Part shown: piece by piece, positions 34,563-42,866 of the stretch
Layout of the letters: every line of letters begins with the position of its first letter
How positions within the stretch are numbered: the stretch's first letter is position 1
Assembly (NCBI RefSeq): GCF_021474685.1
Contig: NZ_JAKEIT010000002.1
Span: 1-64,000, forward strand
Direction of reading: 5' to 3'
From: Tetragenococcus halophilus
GTDB taxonomy: Bacteria; Bacillota; Bacilli; Lactobacillales; Enterococcaceae
Length of the DNA: 64,000 bases
Program-made: the position numbers and the translations under genes
Notes under the pieces: generated by a model
Databases searched by the model: none
Told to the model about the DNA's origin: nothing
The model's input: only the letters and a program-made list of their open reading frames with translations

Positions 34563-35234
34563 ATGGCACTGAGTAAGTTTATTTCTCCATCCATTATGGT
34601 TCCTAAGATTTATGAATATGCTGAATATATAAAACAATTTGATAGGTATGATCTTTCTGTTATTCACTTTGACGTGATGGATGGTCATTTCGTACCAAAT
34701 ATTATGTTAGGCACTTCGATTTTTGATGATTTAAAAGAGATGACTAATATTCCTTTAGATATTCATTTAATGGTCCATCAACCTGAAAATTATATTTCCA
34801 TGTTTAATATTAAAAAAGACGATTGGGTTAGCTTTCATCCAGAAACTACTGATCATCCATATAGGTTATTACAAACAATAAAAGAGTTAGGATGTAGAGC
34901 TGGCTTAGTGATCAGTCCGGGGACTCCAATTTCCTATTTAGAAGAATCTATTGATCAATTAGACTATGTGACCTTAATGACAGTAAATCCTGGATTTGCG
35001 GGACAAACCTTGGTACCAAATACTTTCAACAAGATCAGAAGAATTCGAAATCTATTAGATTCGTATGATTCTAAAATTGATTTAGTAGTCGATGGTAACA
35101 CAACACCTGAAAATAGCATTAATATGGCTAAAAATGGTGCAAATGGTTTCGTTGTGGGAAGTGCTTCAAAAATTCTTAAAAGCCCTAGTACTTTTGGTGA
35201 ATTTTATGAAAAATATATGGATAATTTAAAATAA
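34563..35234 (+). CDS. Ribulose-phosphate 3-epimerase family protein (AlsE-like)
   Basis: A 223-residue TIM-barrel epimerase from ATG 34563 behind AAAGGGG. It shows SPSIM at the first strand, HFDVMDGHFVPNIMLG (metal-binding His and catalytic Asp, about 32-47), DIHLMVHQPENY, VNPGFAGQ (about 142-149) and VVDGNTTPEN (about 176-185). Sequence style is closer to allulose-6-phosphate 3-epimerases than to housekeeping Rpe, an impression only. It would interconvert ketose phosphates produced by the linked dehydrogenase. Confidence 0.85.
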   Translation: MALSKFISPSIMVPKIYEYAEYIKQFDRYDLSVIHFDVMDGHFVPNIMLGTSIFDDLKEMTNIPLDIHLMVHQPENYISMFNIKKDDWVSFHPETTDHPYRLLQTIKELGCRAGLVISPGTPISYLEESIDQLDYVTLMTVNPGFAGQTLVPNTFNKIRRIRNLLDSYDSKIDLVVDGNTTPENSINMAKNGANGFVVGSASKILKSPSTFGEFYEKYMDNLK

Positions 35235-35425
35235 ATAAATGTTGTAAAATAATAAGATTGTTTTTGTAGCCATCTTAAGAAAAATCTAATAGGAAAAACC
35301 GTAGGTATAAAGCTTTGCATAAACAAAAATATATTGGATAGTAAGTTTTGAAAAAGTGTAAAAAATGAAGAAGTTTTTGAATATCTCATAAAAAAAGTTT
35401 TGTAGAAAGGTGGTTTTTTATAGAT

Positions 35426-36583
35426 ATGAAAAGAGCATTGGTTTTTGGTGCTGGTAAAATAGGTCAAGGTTTTATTGGAGATCTTTTACATGACAATGGC
35501 TATGAAATTGTGTTTGCTGATGTTTCAGATGAATTAGTTGAGGAAATTAACAAAAATAATCGTTATCATTTATTTTTGACAAATCATAATTATAAAGAAA
35601 AGATTATTGATAATGTTTCTGCTCTTTCTTTAGTGAAAGATCAAGAAGAAATAATAGAACTTGTTACAAAAGTAGACATTATCACAACTTCTGTACTAAA
35701 AACAAATTTAACAGGGGTTGCCCCCGTTCTTGCTAAAGGGCTAAAGAAAAGGTTAGAAGAGGGGCAAAATAAAGTAATTGTCATGGCTTGTGAAAATGCC
35801 ATTTTAGGAACGGATACTCTAGTACAACTTATGATTGATACGGGAACTGTTACAATGGATGAACTTGACAAAATTGGTGTTTATCCTAATACAGGCGTTG
35901 ATAGGTTTGTATTCGGTGGTGTTTATAATGGAAAAGAGGGCACTGCAGTAAGTGACTCATACGAACTTGCAATTGAACGTCAAAAATTAGACGACCTCGA
36001 TAGTGAACCTATTAAAGGAGCGGAATACGTAAATAATTTAGAAGCAGTACTTAAGAGAAAAATATATTTAGTAAATTGCTGGCTTGCTATAACTAGTTAT
36101 ATTGGTTATATACATGGATATAAAATGGTTAACGATGCTCTCCGTGATCAAGATATTCAGAAAATAGTAAAAAAAGCAATATTTGAGTCTGCTGCTGGAT
36201 TGGAAAAGAAATTTAACTTTTCTCATGAAGAAATGGATGATTATATTAATGAAATGATTATAAAGCGCTATGATGATTATAATCAACCTGGGATTGAAGA
36301 TCCAATTGGAAGAGTTGCCCGTCAGCCTATTCGAAAATTGTCATCCGACGATAGGATAATGGGCCCTGCGTATATGGCTTCTGAATATAATTTATCAAAT
36401 AAATATCTACTATACGGGGCTGCTTGTGCTTTTAAATACGATAATTCTGACGATGACGAAGCTGTAAAAATGCAAAATTATATTCAAAAAAATGGGATTG
36501 AAGACGCTATTGAAAATATTTCAGGTCTTGAAATTGGTTCCGATATGTTTAACATAGTTTTAGAGTGTTATAACAATATTTAA
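35426..36583 (+). CDS. Mannitol-1-phosphate 5-dehydrogenase family protein
   Basis: A 385-residue polyol-phosphate dehydrogenase of the MtlD family. The NAD-binding motif ALVFGAGKIGQGFIG is at residues 4-18, and the C-terminal mannitol dehydrogenase domain includes NCWLAITSYIGYIHGYK (about 216-232). It oxidises a sugar-alcohol phosphate to a ketose phosphate. A mannitol EII is not adjacent, so the true substrate may be another hexitol or pentitol phosphate taken up by the mannose-type PTS. ATG 35447 or earlier is possible, but 35426 has AAAGGTGG nearby. Confidence 0.85.
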   Translation: MKRALVFGAGKIGQGFIGDLLHDNGYEIVFADVSDELVEEINKNNRYHLFLTNHNYKEKIIDNVSALSLVKDQEEIIELVTKVDIITTSVLKTNLTGVAPVLAKGLKKRLEEGQNKVIVMACENAILGTDTLVQLMIDTGTVTMDELDKIGVYPNTGVDRFVFGGVYNGKEGTAVSDSYELAIERQKLDDLDSEPIKGAEYVNNLEAVLKRKIYLVNCWLAITSYIGYIHGYKMVNDALRDQDIQKIVKKAIFESAAGLEKKFNFSHEEMDDYINEMIIKRYDDYNQPGIEDPIGRVARQPIRKLSSDDRIMGPAYMASEYNLSNKYLLYGAACAFKYDNSDDDEAVKMQNYIQKNGIEDAIENISGLEIGSDMFNIVLECYNNI

Positions 36584-36613
36584 AAATGCAATATATAAGT
36601 ATACAAAAATCAA

Positions 36614-36644
36614 CAAAAAAGCCCTCAAGTGAGAGAGCTTTTTT
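36614..36644 (+). terminator. Terminator after the mannitol-type dehydrogenase
   Basis: AAAAAAGCCCTC pairs imperfectly with GAGAGAGCTTTTTT; similar in sequence to the one at 27,958. Confidence 0.8.
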
Positions 36645-36711
36645 AGCTTTTCTTATTTTCATATTCAAACTTCTAGAATAAAAATCGTTATACTAAATTA
36701 CTAAAAAATTG

Positions 36712-37230
36712 CTAGCGGACAGAGAATAAACGTTTTCCCAATATACGTCCCGCAAACGAAACAAAGATAACTGTCAATAATTTATCTAAATAATCTGTAG
36801 CAACTTGAACTAGAAATACAGAAAGAGCTTGATTCATTCCTATACCGGTTAATAATTGAACCACGATACTTGAACCTGAGGAAGTGATACCGTTAAATAA
36901 TATAACAGTGATAATGGTTGAAAGAATGGTTCCTGGTAAAGAAATGGCTAGAGCTAACCACCAGCTATTTTTTATTTGCGTTGTTTGTTTTCGTTTATAT
37001 AATAGGCCAGCAATTAGACCGATAACTAGTTGTACGGGCATAAAAAATAAAGAGAAGACATCTGTAGTTACGCCCATAAGTACGCCAGTTGCTCCTCCGA
37101 CAATCATTCCAGCGAGCGGGCCTAAAAAGCTAGCGGCGAGAATGGTACCTACAGCATCTAAATAAATTGGTACTCTTAACATTAAGATAAAATTACTACA
37201 AACAATATTTAAAACGATACAGATTGCCAT
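36712..37230 (-). CDS. ECF transporter S component, probable queuosine-precursor type
   Basis: A 172-residue membrane substrate-binding subunit with about five hydrophobic segments. RVPIYLDAVGTILAASFLGPLAGMIVGGATGVLMG is typical of ECF S components, which share a common energising module. It overlaps the nucleoside hydrolase gene by about 20 bases; the true start could be a few codons upstream of ATG 37230. Being cotranscribed behind a preQ1-I-like riboswitch, it likely imports a queuosine precursor such as queuine or queuosine. That specificity is inferred. Confidence 0.75.
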   Translation of the reverse strand: MAICIVLNIVCSNFILMLRVPIYLDAVGTILAASFLGPLAGMIVGGATGVLMGVTTDVFSLFFMPVQLVIGLIAGLLYKRKQTTQIKNSWWLALAISLPGTILSTIITVILFNGITSSGSSIVVQLLTGIGMNQALSVFLVQVATDYLDKLLTVIFVSFAGRILGKRLFSVR

Positions 37231-38249
37231 AAGAACAACGGATCGGGTCTTGTTTTTTCTCGTAATTTTCCCTCCAATAACTGAGGAAGAATTTGAGCAA
37301 GCTTGGTTTCTTCTGCTTTACAAACTCGTGTTAAAAATATGTGCCAAAAAATGGCTGGATCGACCTCGGTCAAAAGGTAGCAATTATTGGGTAACTGCCA
37401 AAAGTTGTGATCATCTACGATCGATTGTCCGCGGCCGAGCCCCAATGTTGCTACTTCCACATGACTATTAAAACCTTGAGCAAGTGTTGAATCGAGCAAA
37501 TAAGCAACAGTTAGAGGATCGTTGATTACGCAACCTAAAACTTTTTCATGTTCCCAGTGATAATCAAAATAAAACCGAGAAATTTGCTGAATAAAAGAAT
37601 AAATTTGTTTGTTCGTATGTTTCATATATTCTAGAATTGTGGGGGTTAAGACAATTTTTCTAGTGACATCCAGTCCGACCATTTCAATTGGAACCGGGAA
37701 TTCTTGTTCAAAAACAAATTTTGCCGCATCGGGATCACACCAAAAATTATATTCAGCCACAGGTGAACAATTCCCATGTGAGCGGTAATTGCCCCCCATT
37801 ACAACAAAACGTGAGACTTGGTCAAAACAACTAGGATCTTCGTTTAAAGCAAGGGCAATATTTGTAAGAGGACCTAAAGCCAACACTATCGTTTCGGGAT
37901 TTTGGTGGAGGGTCTCTTTTATAAAAAACACTGCGTTTTCTTGAGGGGAAGCCGATGAGACAGATGGGATTTGACTATTACCTAAACCATCTTCACCATG
38001 GGTGTCTTGCGCACTTTCAAAGGGAACTTTTAGCGGTTTTTCAGCGCCAATATATACTGGAATATCCAAACGATTGACCAGTTGCAAAACTTTTAATGCA
38101 TTTTGTGCGCCAATACTTGCTGGCACATTACCGCTGACAATAGTGATGCCAAGTACGTTCAATTCTTTTGACTGTAAAGCCAGGAGTAATGCTAAGCTAT
38201 CATCTATTCCTGGATCACAGTCAATAATAATATTTTTCTTTGTATTCAC
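37209..38249 (-). CDS. Nucleoside hydrolase, IunH family (candidate queuosine hydrolase)
   Basis: A 346-residue inosine-uridine-type nucleoside hydrolase. The N-terminal calcium-binding cluster IIIDCDPGIDDSLALLLAL (about 8-26) and the later VMGGNYRSHGNCSPVAEYNFWCDPDAA (about 151-177) with CVINDPLTVAYLL (about 240-252) are intact. Known members split purine or pyrimidine nucleosides, and some (QueK) release queuine from queuosine. The linked S component and preQ1-I-like leader favour the queuosine role. GTG 38249 follows GGAGGTAGG. Confidence 0.85.
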   Translation of the reverse strand: MNTKKNIIIDCDPGIDDSLALLLALQSKELNVLGITIVSGNVPASIGAQNALKVLQLVNRLDIPVYIGAEKPLKVPFESAQDTHGEDGLGNSQIPSVSSASPQENAVFFIKETLHQNPETIVLALGPLTNIALALNEDPSCFDQVSRFVVMGGNYRSHGNCSPVAEYNFWCDPDAAKFVFEQEFPVPIEMVGLDVTRKIVLTPTILEYMKHTNKQIYSFIQQISRFYFDYHWEHEKVLGCVINDPLTVAYLLDSTLAQGFNSHVEVATLGLGRGQSIVDDHNFWQLPNNCYLLTEVDPAIFWHIFLTRVCKAEETKLAQILPQLLEGKLREKTRPDPLFLWQSVSF

Positions 38250-38270
38250 TTTCCTACCTCCTTGTGAAGT

Positions 38271-38306
38271 TCTTGGTTTTTTATCCTGGGAAGTTTGCGA
38301 ACCAGT
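38271..38306 (-). promoter_or_regulatory. preQ1-I-like riboswitch aptamer
   Basis: On the minus strand the leader reads CUGGUUCGCAAACUUCCCAG then GAUAAAAAACCAAG. This gives the preQ1-I pattern: a P1 stem CUGG/CCAG, a UUCGCA-type loop, C-rich strand, and an A-rich tail that folds back with a final AACCAAG. The GGAGG of the hydrolase gene lies about ten bases downstream, so control of translation is plausible. A TATACT -10 box lies upstream near 38,345. Confidence 0.75.
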
Positions 38307-38539
38307 CCAAGCACTCTATGCTTGATTTTATGAATACTTATTTAGTATACAACATAGAAGGAATAATGTAAGTAGATGTATAGGAATTCTGAGTAATATT
38401 TATTGATGAAACAAAGGGAAAAAGCCTTTTTTGGTATCATTATCACAATTTAATTCATTCGAAATTAAATACTCTTGCTTTTGTATGTTCCTTGTCCTAT
38501 TGTAAAAATAAGAAAGCATTGGGGAGGAGGTCACTTTGT

Positions 38540-38878
38540 ATGGGAAATAGTAATTTTACCGAAAAAGATTGGAAGCTTTTTAGGAAGAAAATTGGTGGTT
38601 GGCAAGAAGCATACATGGATAAACTCAATAGATCATATATCGATTTATTAAGTGAAGATAAAGAAGCTTCAGAGAAATTTTGGAATTTATCTAAGAAAAT
38701 AACAGAGGATAAAAAAAGAGTTGGCGTTCAATTAGAAATGAGCCGTTCAAAGTTAATAATGAATATTGTTTCACTTATCATGGATGAAGTGATCAGTTTT
38801 GAGGACCTTGAAGAGTTTAGCGACGAACTGCAAGAAACAATAAAACAAATACTCAGTATTAGAAAGAGTAGCAGTTAG
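38540..38878 (+). CDS. Conserved small helical protein, unknown function
   Basis: A 112-residue protein from ATG 38540 behind GGGGAGGAGG. It appears wholly alpha-helical and charged (KDWKLFRKKIGGWQEAYMDKLNRSYIDLL). No membrane segment or known motif is seen. I do not recognise a function. It is monocistronic and ends in a strong hairpin that overlaps its stop codon. Confidence 0.7.
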   Translation: MGNSNFTEKDWKLFRKKIGGWQEAYMDKLNRSYIDLLSEDKEASEKFWNLSKKITEDKKRVGVQLEMSRSKLIMNIVSLIMDEVISFEDLEEFSDELQETIKQILSIRKSSS

Positions 38879-38900
38879 ACCATATCTAACTGCTACTCTT
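38864..38900. terminator. Hairpin at the 3' ends of convergent genes
   Basis: AAGAGTAGCAGTTAGA (38,864-38,879) pairs perfectly with 38,885-38,900. There is no T run, but the position between convergent genes suggests a shared terminator. Confidence 0.7.
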
Positions 38901-38922
38901 AATATAATTAAGTAAAAGGCAT

Positions 38923-39561
38923 TTATGTCCGCTTGTCCAAAAACCGCAACAGCACGGCGGCGACACCTGCTGTGGCGAGCCCTGCGACTATGGCTTCTGG
39001 AACACCTTGAGCAAAAATGATCGAAAGGATAGCGACGTAAACAGCATTCCCTGCTTCGCCGATGATTTGTGCGTATTCTGTTTGAAACAGAAAGTAAACC
39101 ATATTCATTACAACAACGGTATTTACAATGCCGCCTAATAAGCCAGCGATGAAAAGTCCTAAGCCTGCTTTACGATTTTTCATTCGCTTTTCAAACCAAC
39201 GGTAGAAATAATAAGGGACGATGCCGATTAAGATTCGTGGAATAAATGTGATCAATAATGCTTTCCAACTGCCATATCCGCTTTCACCAAAAGGAGCAAT
39301 AAAAGGAGAGAAGATAAAAGACATCGGGGTTACAATAATTGTCGAACGAATCATACTAATTAAACCGAAACTAGCTCCTAAGAAAGCTCCTAAGCGTGGG
39401 CCTAAAACGATCGAAGCGATAATTACAGGGATATGTAAGGTCGTCGCGTTGATAGGTCCAATAGGAATGAAGCCAAGAAAAGGAACGGTGGCTAGTAATA
39501 ACAAAATCGCTAGGAAGAATGCGGTTAAAACTAGCCGAAAAGTCTTTTGTTTTTGCTGCAT
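38923..39561 (-). CDS. panT: Pantothenate ECF transporter S component PanT
   Basis: A 212-residue membrane protein with about six hydrophobic segments and the S-component features FIPIGPINATTLHIPVIIASIVLGPRLGAFLGASFG (about 31-66). It lies directly downstream of coaC and coaB, the usual place of PanT, so it should import pantothenate for CoA synthesis with the shared ECF module. Its start follows the coaC stop by a few bases. Confidence 0.87.
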   Translation of the reverse strand: MQQKQKTFRLVLTAFFLAILLLLATVPFLGFIPIGPINATTLHIPVIIASIVLGPRLGAFLGASFGLISMIRSTIIVTPMSFIFSPFIAPFGESGYGSWKALLITFIPRILIGIVPYYFYRWFEKRMKNRKAGLGLFIAGLLGGIVNTVVVMNMVYFLFQTEYAQIIGEAGNAVYVAILSIIFAQGVPEAIVAGLATAGVAAVLLRFLDKRT

Positions 39562-39567
39562 AGGGTC

Positions 39568-40122
39568 TTAAGCCTCCTCGCCCTCAAGTGTATTCACCAC
39601 TTTTTCTATAATTGTATCAGCGGTAGCTAATGCACCAGAACCAAAGTCACCGCAAGCTAACAATGATTCACGTGGTTGAATTTCTTTATAACCAATTTCT
39701 TTTAATGTTTGTAAATTTCTTTGGACGATAGGATGATCGTACATATTAGTGTTCATTGCCGGAGCGATTAATTTTGCTCGATCACTAGGCAAAGCAAGGG
39801 CTAGGGTACTGATTAAGTCATCGGCAATACCATTTGCTAATTTCCCTATAATATTAGCCGTTGCGGGAGCAACTAAAAACAAATCAGCTGGCTTGGTCAA
39901 TTCGATATGGTTAATCTTACTAGGATTCGGTTCATCCATAACGTCAGTATGTACTCTGCGTTTTGTTAAAGACTGTAAGGTCAGCGGCGTAATAAATTCC
40001 AGACTGCTTTTTGACATCAGGACATCTACTGTATAGCCTTTTTTTGTTAATTCGTTTGCAATATCAGCTGATTTATAAGCAGAGATACTGCCAGTAACTG
40101 CTAATAGAATATGTTTTCCCAT
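39568..40122 (-). CDS. coaC: Phosphopantothenoylcysteine decarboxylase
   Basis: A 184-residue flavoprotein of the HFCD family. Motifs: VTGSISAYKSADI (about 8-20), catalytic His in INHIELTKPADLFLVAPATANIIGKLANGIADDL (about 70-103), PAMNTNMY (about 120-127), and the substrate-clamp GDFGSGALA region. It converts 4'-phosphopantothenoylcysteine to 4'-phosphopantetheine. It is separate from CoaB, as is usual in streptococci and enterococci, and lies between coaB and panT. Confidence 0.93.
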   Translation of the reverse strand: MGKHILLAVTGSISAYKSADIANELTKKGYTVDVLMSKSSLEFITPLTLQSLTKRRVHTDVMDEPNPSKINHIELTKPADLFLVAPATANIIGKLANGIADDLISTLALALPSDRAKLIAPAMNTNMYDHPIVQRNLQTLKEIGYKEIQPRESLLACGDFGSGALATADTIIEKVVNTLEGEEA

Positions 40123-40141
40123 TTTTTTGCCTCCTATAAAA

Positions 40142-40888
40142 TTAACGATGATGTTTCATCACTGTTTGTGCGAGTAGTTGTGCAATTCCTTCTTTATTTT
40201 GTTCTTCCCCAACGATTTCTCCATCTTTATTAATAAGGTAGCCCGGATGTTGGTTATTCTTAATTTTTGCTAGATCGTTAGCTAAAATATAATCTGCTTG
40301 GCTAGCTGCAAGGCTTTGTTTGGCTGTTGTCAGTAATGTTTGTTTAGAAACATCGACGAGTAATTTAAACCCAATCAGTAGTGTTCCAGCTTGGATCTTT
40401 TTAATTTTTTGGATAACTTTAGGCGTTTTTTGCAAAACCAAATAGAGCTGATCAGTATTAGAAGAAATTTTATTTTCATTCGTTTTTTCTCCTAGACTTA
40501 AAGATGCAAGATCATCTTTGTCTAAAGGTCCATTTTTTTCTTGAAATAGCTGATTGATTGCCTCTAAAAAGGCTTCTTGGGAGTAGCTTTGACTAGGGGC
40601 AAAATCGCTAACTGCCATACTGTGAATAACGGCATCATAAGAAAATTTCTGCAACAATTCTTGTAATTGATCGGCTAAATCCTGCGTTCCTGCAATTTCA
40701 TAAAGATTTAGCTGTTGATTTTCTGTTGGATGTTTGGCCTGTGTTGTGGTGACATAATCGACAGTGATTTGATTTTTTAAAAATTCTTCTGCTAAAAAAC
40801 AACCTAATCGCCCGGTAGAATGATTTGTAATGGAGCGCACATCATCGATTTTTTCTGAAGTGCCGCCAGCTGTAATTAATACTCTCAT
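40142..40888 (-). CDS. coaB: Phosphopantothenate-cysteine ligase
   Basis: A 248-residue stand-alone CoaB. The N-terminal nucleotide-binding ITAGGTSEKIDDVRSITNHSTGRLG (about 5-29) and the central HSMAVSDF are diagnostic. It joins cysteine to 4'-phosphopantothenate using a nucleotide triphosphate. The gene overlaps the end of the upstream oxidoreductase by 4 bases and is followed by coaC and panT. Confidence 0.93.
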   Translation of the reverse strand: MRVLITAGGTSEKIDDVRSITNHSTGRLGCFLAEEFLKNQITVDYVTTTQAKHPTENQQLNLYEIAGTQDLADQLQELLQKFSYDAVIHSMAVSDFAPSQSYSQEAFLEAINQLFQEKNGPLDKDDLASLSLGEKTNENKISSNTDQLYLVLQKTPKVIQKIKKIQAGTLLIGFKLLVDVSKQTLLTTAKQSLAASQADYILANDLAKIKNNQHPGYLINKDGEIVGEEQNKEGIAQLLAQTVMKHHR

Positions 40889-41880
40889 TTCTTTCCTCCT
40901 ATATCGACAATGGTACGACCTATATGGCTACCATTTAGTAAGGATTCGATTGTTTCATCCAAGTCGGTTAAAGCAACTTCGTGATAAGTCTGTTTTTCTA
41001 ACACGTTTTTATTTTCAGCTAAAAATTGCCAAACTTGCTTTCTTTTTTCCATTTCCACATAAACAGAATCGATGCCAATCATCTTGATACTACGTAAGAT
41101 AAAGGGTAGAACAGTTGTTTTCAAAGCTATACCGCTAGCGTTTCCGCAAAGAACAGCACAACCATTGTATTGGATAAGAGGAAGCAGGCTTGCTAAGATA
41201 TCGCCACCTACTGTATCAATGATAGCTGCAAATTTTTGCTTAGCTAAAGGACGTTTCTTTTCTGGTAGGATTTCTTCTGGCGTATTAATAGCCCTAGCTC
41301 CAAGATTTGTTAACCAATCGGTCTGTGTTTTTTTCGATGAAAGAGCTGTGATATTACTATAACCTAATTGCTGTAAAAGTGAAATTGCGGTACTGGAGAC
41401 GCCGCCTGTTGCTCCGGTTACAAGTATAGGGGCATCTTTTGCGTTAATTTCTTGATCTACAGCTTGGACTGCTAAAGCTGCTGTAAAGCCGGCTGTGCCA
41501 AACATCATCGCTTCTTTACTATTTAATTTTTCGGGGATTTCGACTAACCACTCAGCGGGTACATCTTGAATTTGGCTAAAGCCACCGTCTAAATCTGTTC
41601 CTAGACCGTAACCTGTGACCAAAACTTTTTGACCAATATCCCAGTTTTCGGCATTTGTTTCAAGAATAGTTCCGGCTAGATCAATCCCGGCAATTTTGGG
41701 ATAATCTGTAACAACGCCACCATTTTTGCTAGCTGCAAGAGCGTCTTTGTAATTAATATCAGAAAACTCTACTTGAACGCGAACATAATCTTTCTTTAAT
41801 TTTTCATTTTGTTTTTTGACAATCCCACGTGAAAATACATTTTCTGTTTGTGTGACTTCAAAAGCTAAAAAATCTTCCAT
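40885..41880 (-). CDS. YhdH/YhfP-family zinc-free quinone/acrylyl-CoA-type oxidoreductase
   Basis: A 331-residue medium-chain oxidoreductase without zinc-ligand cysteines, from ATG 41880 behind GGAAGG. It shows FSDINYKDALA (about 40-50), GIDLAGTI and the NADPH-binding ILVTGATGGVSSTAISLLQQLGY (about 146-168). YhdH relatives reduce acrylyl-CoA or quinone-like enones with NADPH; the physiological substrate here is unknown. It is the first gene of a transcript that continues with coaB, coaC and panT. Confidence 0.87.
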   Translation of the reverse strand: MEDFLAFEVTQTENVFSRGIVKKQNEKLKKDYVRVQVEFSDINYKDALAASKNGGVVTDYPKIAGIDLAGTILETNAENWDIGQKVLVTGYGLGTDLDGGFSQIQDVPAEWLVEIPEKLNSKEAMMFGTAGFTAALAVQAVDQEINAKDAPILVTGATGGVSSTAISLLQQLGYSNITALSSKKTQTDWLTNLGARAINTPEEILPEKKRPLAKQKFAAIIDTVGGDILASLLPLIQYNGCAVLCGNASGIALKTTVLPFILRSIKMIGIDSVYVEMEKRKQVWQFLAENKNVLEKQTYHEVALTDLDETIESLLNGSHIGRTIVDIGGKK

Positions 41881-42118
41881 GCTTATCCTTCCTTTGCCAA
41901 TCATATTTTATGTAATTTTTTACTAATTTTTATATAGTATTATCATAACATATTTTCTAATTTTGCTGATAATATTTAGAGCTCAGTCGCTAGTAAAAGA
42001 AATGATACAAAAGGTAAAAATTAAAAATAGTATTTATATTATCTAAAGGAGCTAAACTCTGGTAAGATAAAAGCAGGTTAATATATTTTTATTTTGATGA
42101 AAAAAGGGGAGAAGTTGC

Positions 42119-42499
42119 ATGAAAGTAGAGCATATCGCTATTTGGGTAGAAGATATTGAAAAAATGAAAGCGTTTTATCAGAAATATTTTAATGTTGGCA
42201 GTACGGAACTATACCATAATCAAAAAACGGACTTTCGTTCTTATTTTTTAACTTTTGAAGAGGGTAGTCGAATTGAGTTAACAACAAAGCAGCACTTATC
42301 AAATCGTGTAGCAGATAGTTTAGGCTATTCACATATTGCACTTGCAGTAGGTGATAAAAGCGCAGTGGATGATTTTGCTGAAAGATTTGTCAAAGATGGC
42401 TATCCACTTTTAAATGGACCACGAACCACAGGAGATGGTTACTATGAAGCTGTTATTCAAGATCCCGAAGGAAATTTGATCGAACTAACGTCAGATTGA
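42119..42499 (+). CDS. VOC family (glyoxalase-like) protein
   Basis: A 126-residue protein with two beta-alpha-beta-beta-beta modules of the vicinal oxygen chelate fold. The putative metal ligands are His5 (VEHIAIWV), Glu in RIELTTK (about 57), His in YSHIALAVG (about 73) and the final Glu in DPEGNLIELTSD (about 122), the pattern of glyoxalase I. So a lactoylglutathione lyase-like activity is possible but not certain. ATG 42119; a terminator follows. Confidence 0.85.
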   Translation: MKVEHIAIWVEDIEKMKAFYQKYFNVGSTELYHNQKTDFRSYFLTFEEGSRIELTTKQHLSNRVADSLGYSHIALAVGDKSAVDDFAERFVKDGYPLLNGPRTTGDGYYEAVIQDPEGNLIELTSD

Positions 42500-42534
42500 T
42501 TTTGTGATAACTTTTTATACTATATTGAAATAAA

Positions 42535-42567
42535 AAAAAGAGGACAACTTTTTGCTGTCCTCTTTTT
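42535..42567 (+). terminator. Terminator after the VOC gene
   Basis: AAAAAGAGGACA pairs with TGTCCTCTTTTT. Confidence 0.92.
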
Positions 42568-42573
42568 GCTGTA

Positions 42574-42866
42574 AATCACTACGATTCAGCGACCAAAGGG
42601 AGCTGAGAGAAGATCCTTCAAGGCCTTAGCGACTTGTCGCTTAGACCTTGATGAGATCGAAGCGAAAGCGAAGAGATGAACAGTACTAGGGCGAGCGAAA
42701 GCGAGGCGTAGTGTCTTCTATCTTCGAATCACTACGATTCAGCGACCAAGGGGAGTTGAGAGTAGCTCCTTCAAGACCTTAGTAACTTGTTGCTTAGACC
42801 TTGATGAGATCGAAGTGTAAGCGAAGTGATGAACAGTACTAGGGCGACCGTAGTGTCCGAAGTATT
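42574..42866. repeat. Two tandem structured intergenic repeats (about 153 and 140 bp)
   Basis: Unit 1 (42,574-42,726) and unit 2 (42,727-42,866) both begin AATCACTACGATTCAGCGACC and end near CGTAGTGTC. CACTACG and CGTAGTG can close each unit. An inner hairpin (CAAGGCCTTAGCGAC with GTCGCTTAGACCTTG) is kept in unit 2 with paired changes (GCGAC/GTCGC becomes GTAAC/GTTGC). Unit 1 also holds two GCGAAAGC tetraloop hairpins. The repeat is more GC-rich than its surroundings, encodes no protein I can support, and fills the gap between convergent genes. Confidence 0.8.

Noticed and set aside
42574-42866. CRISPR array
   Set aside because: Only two long units of unequal length with no short repeat-spacer structure and no cas genes.
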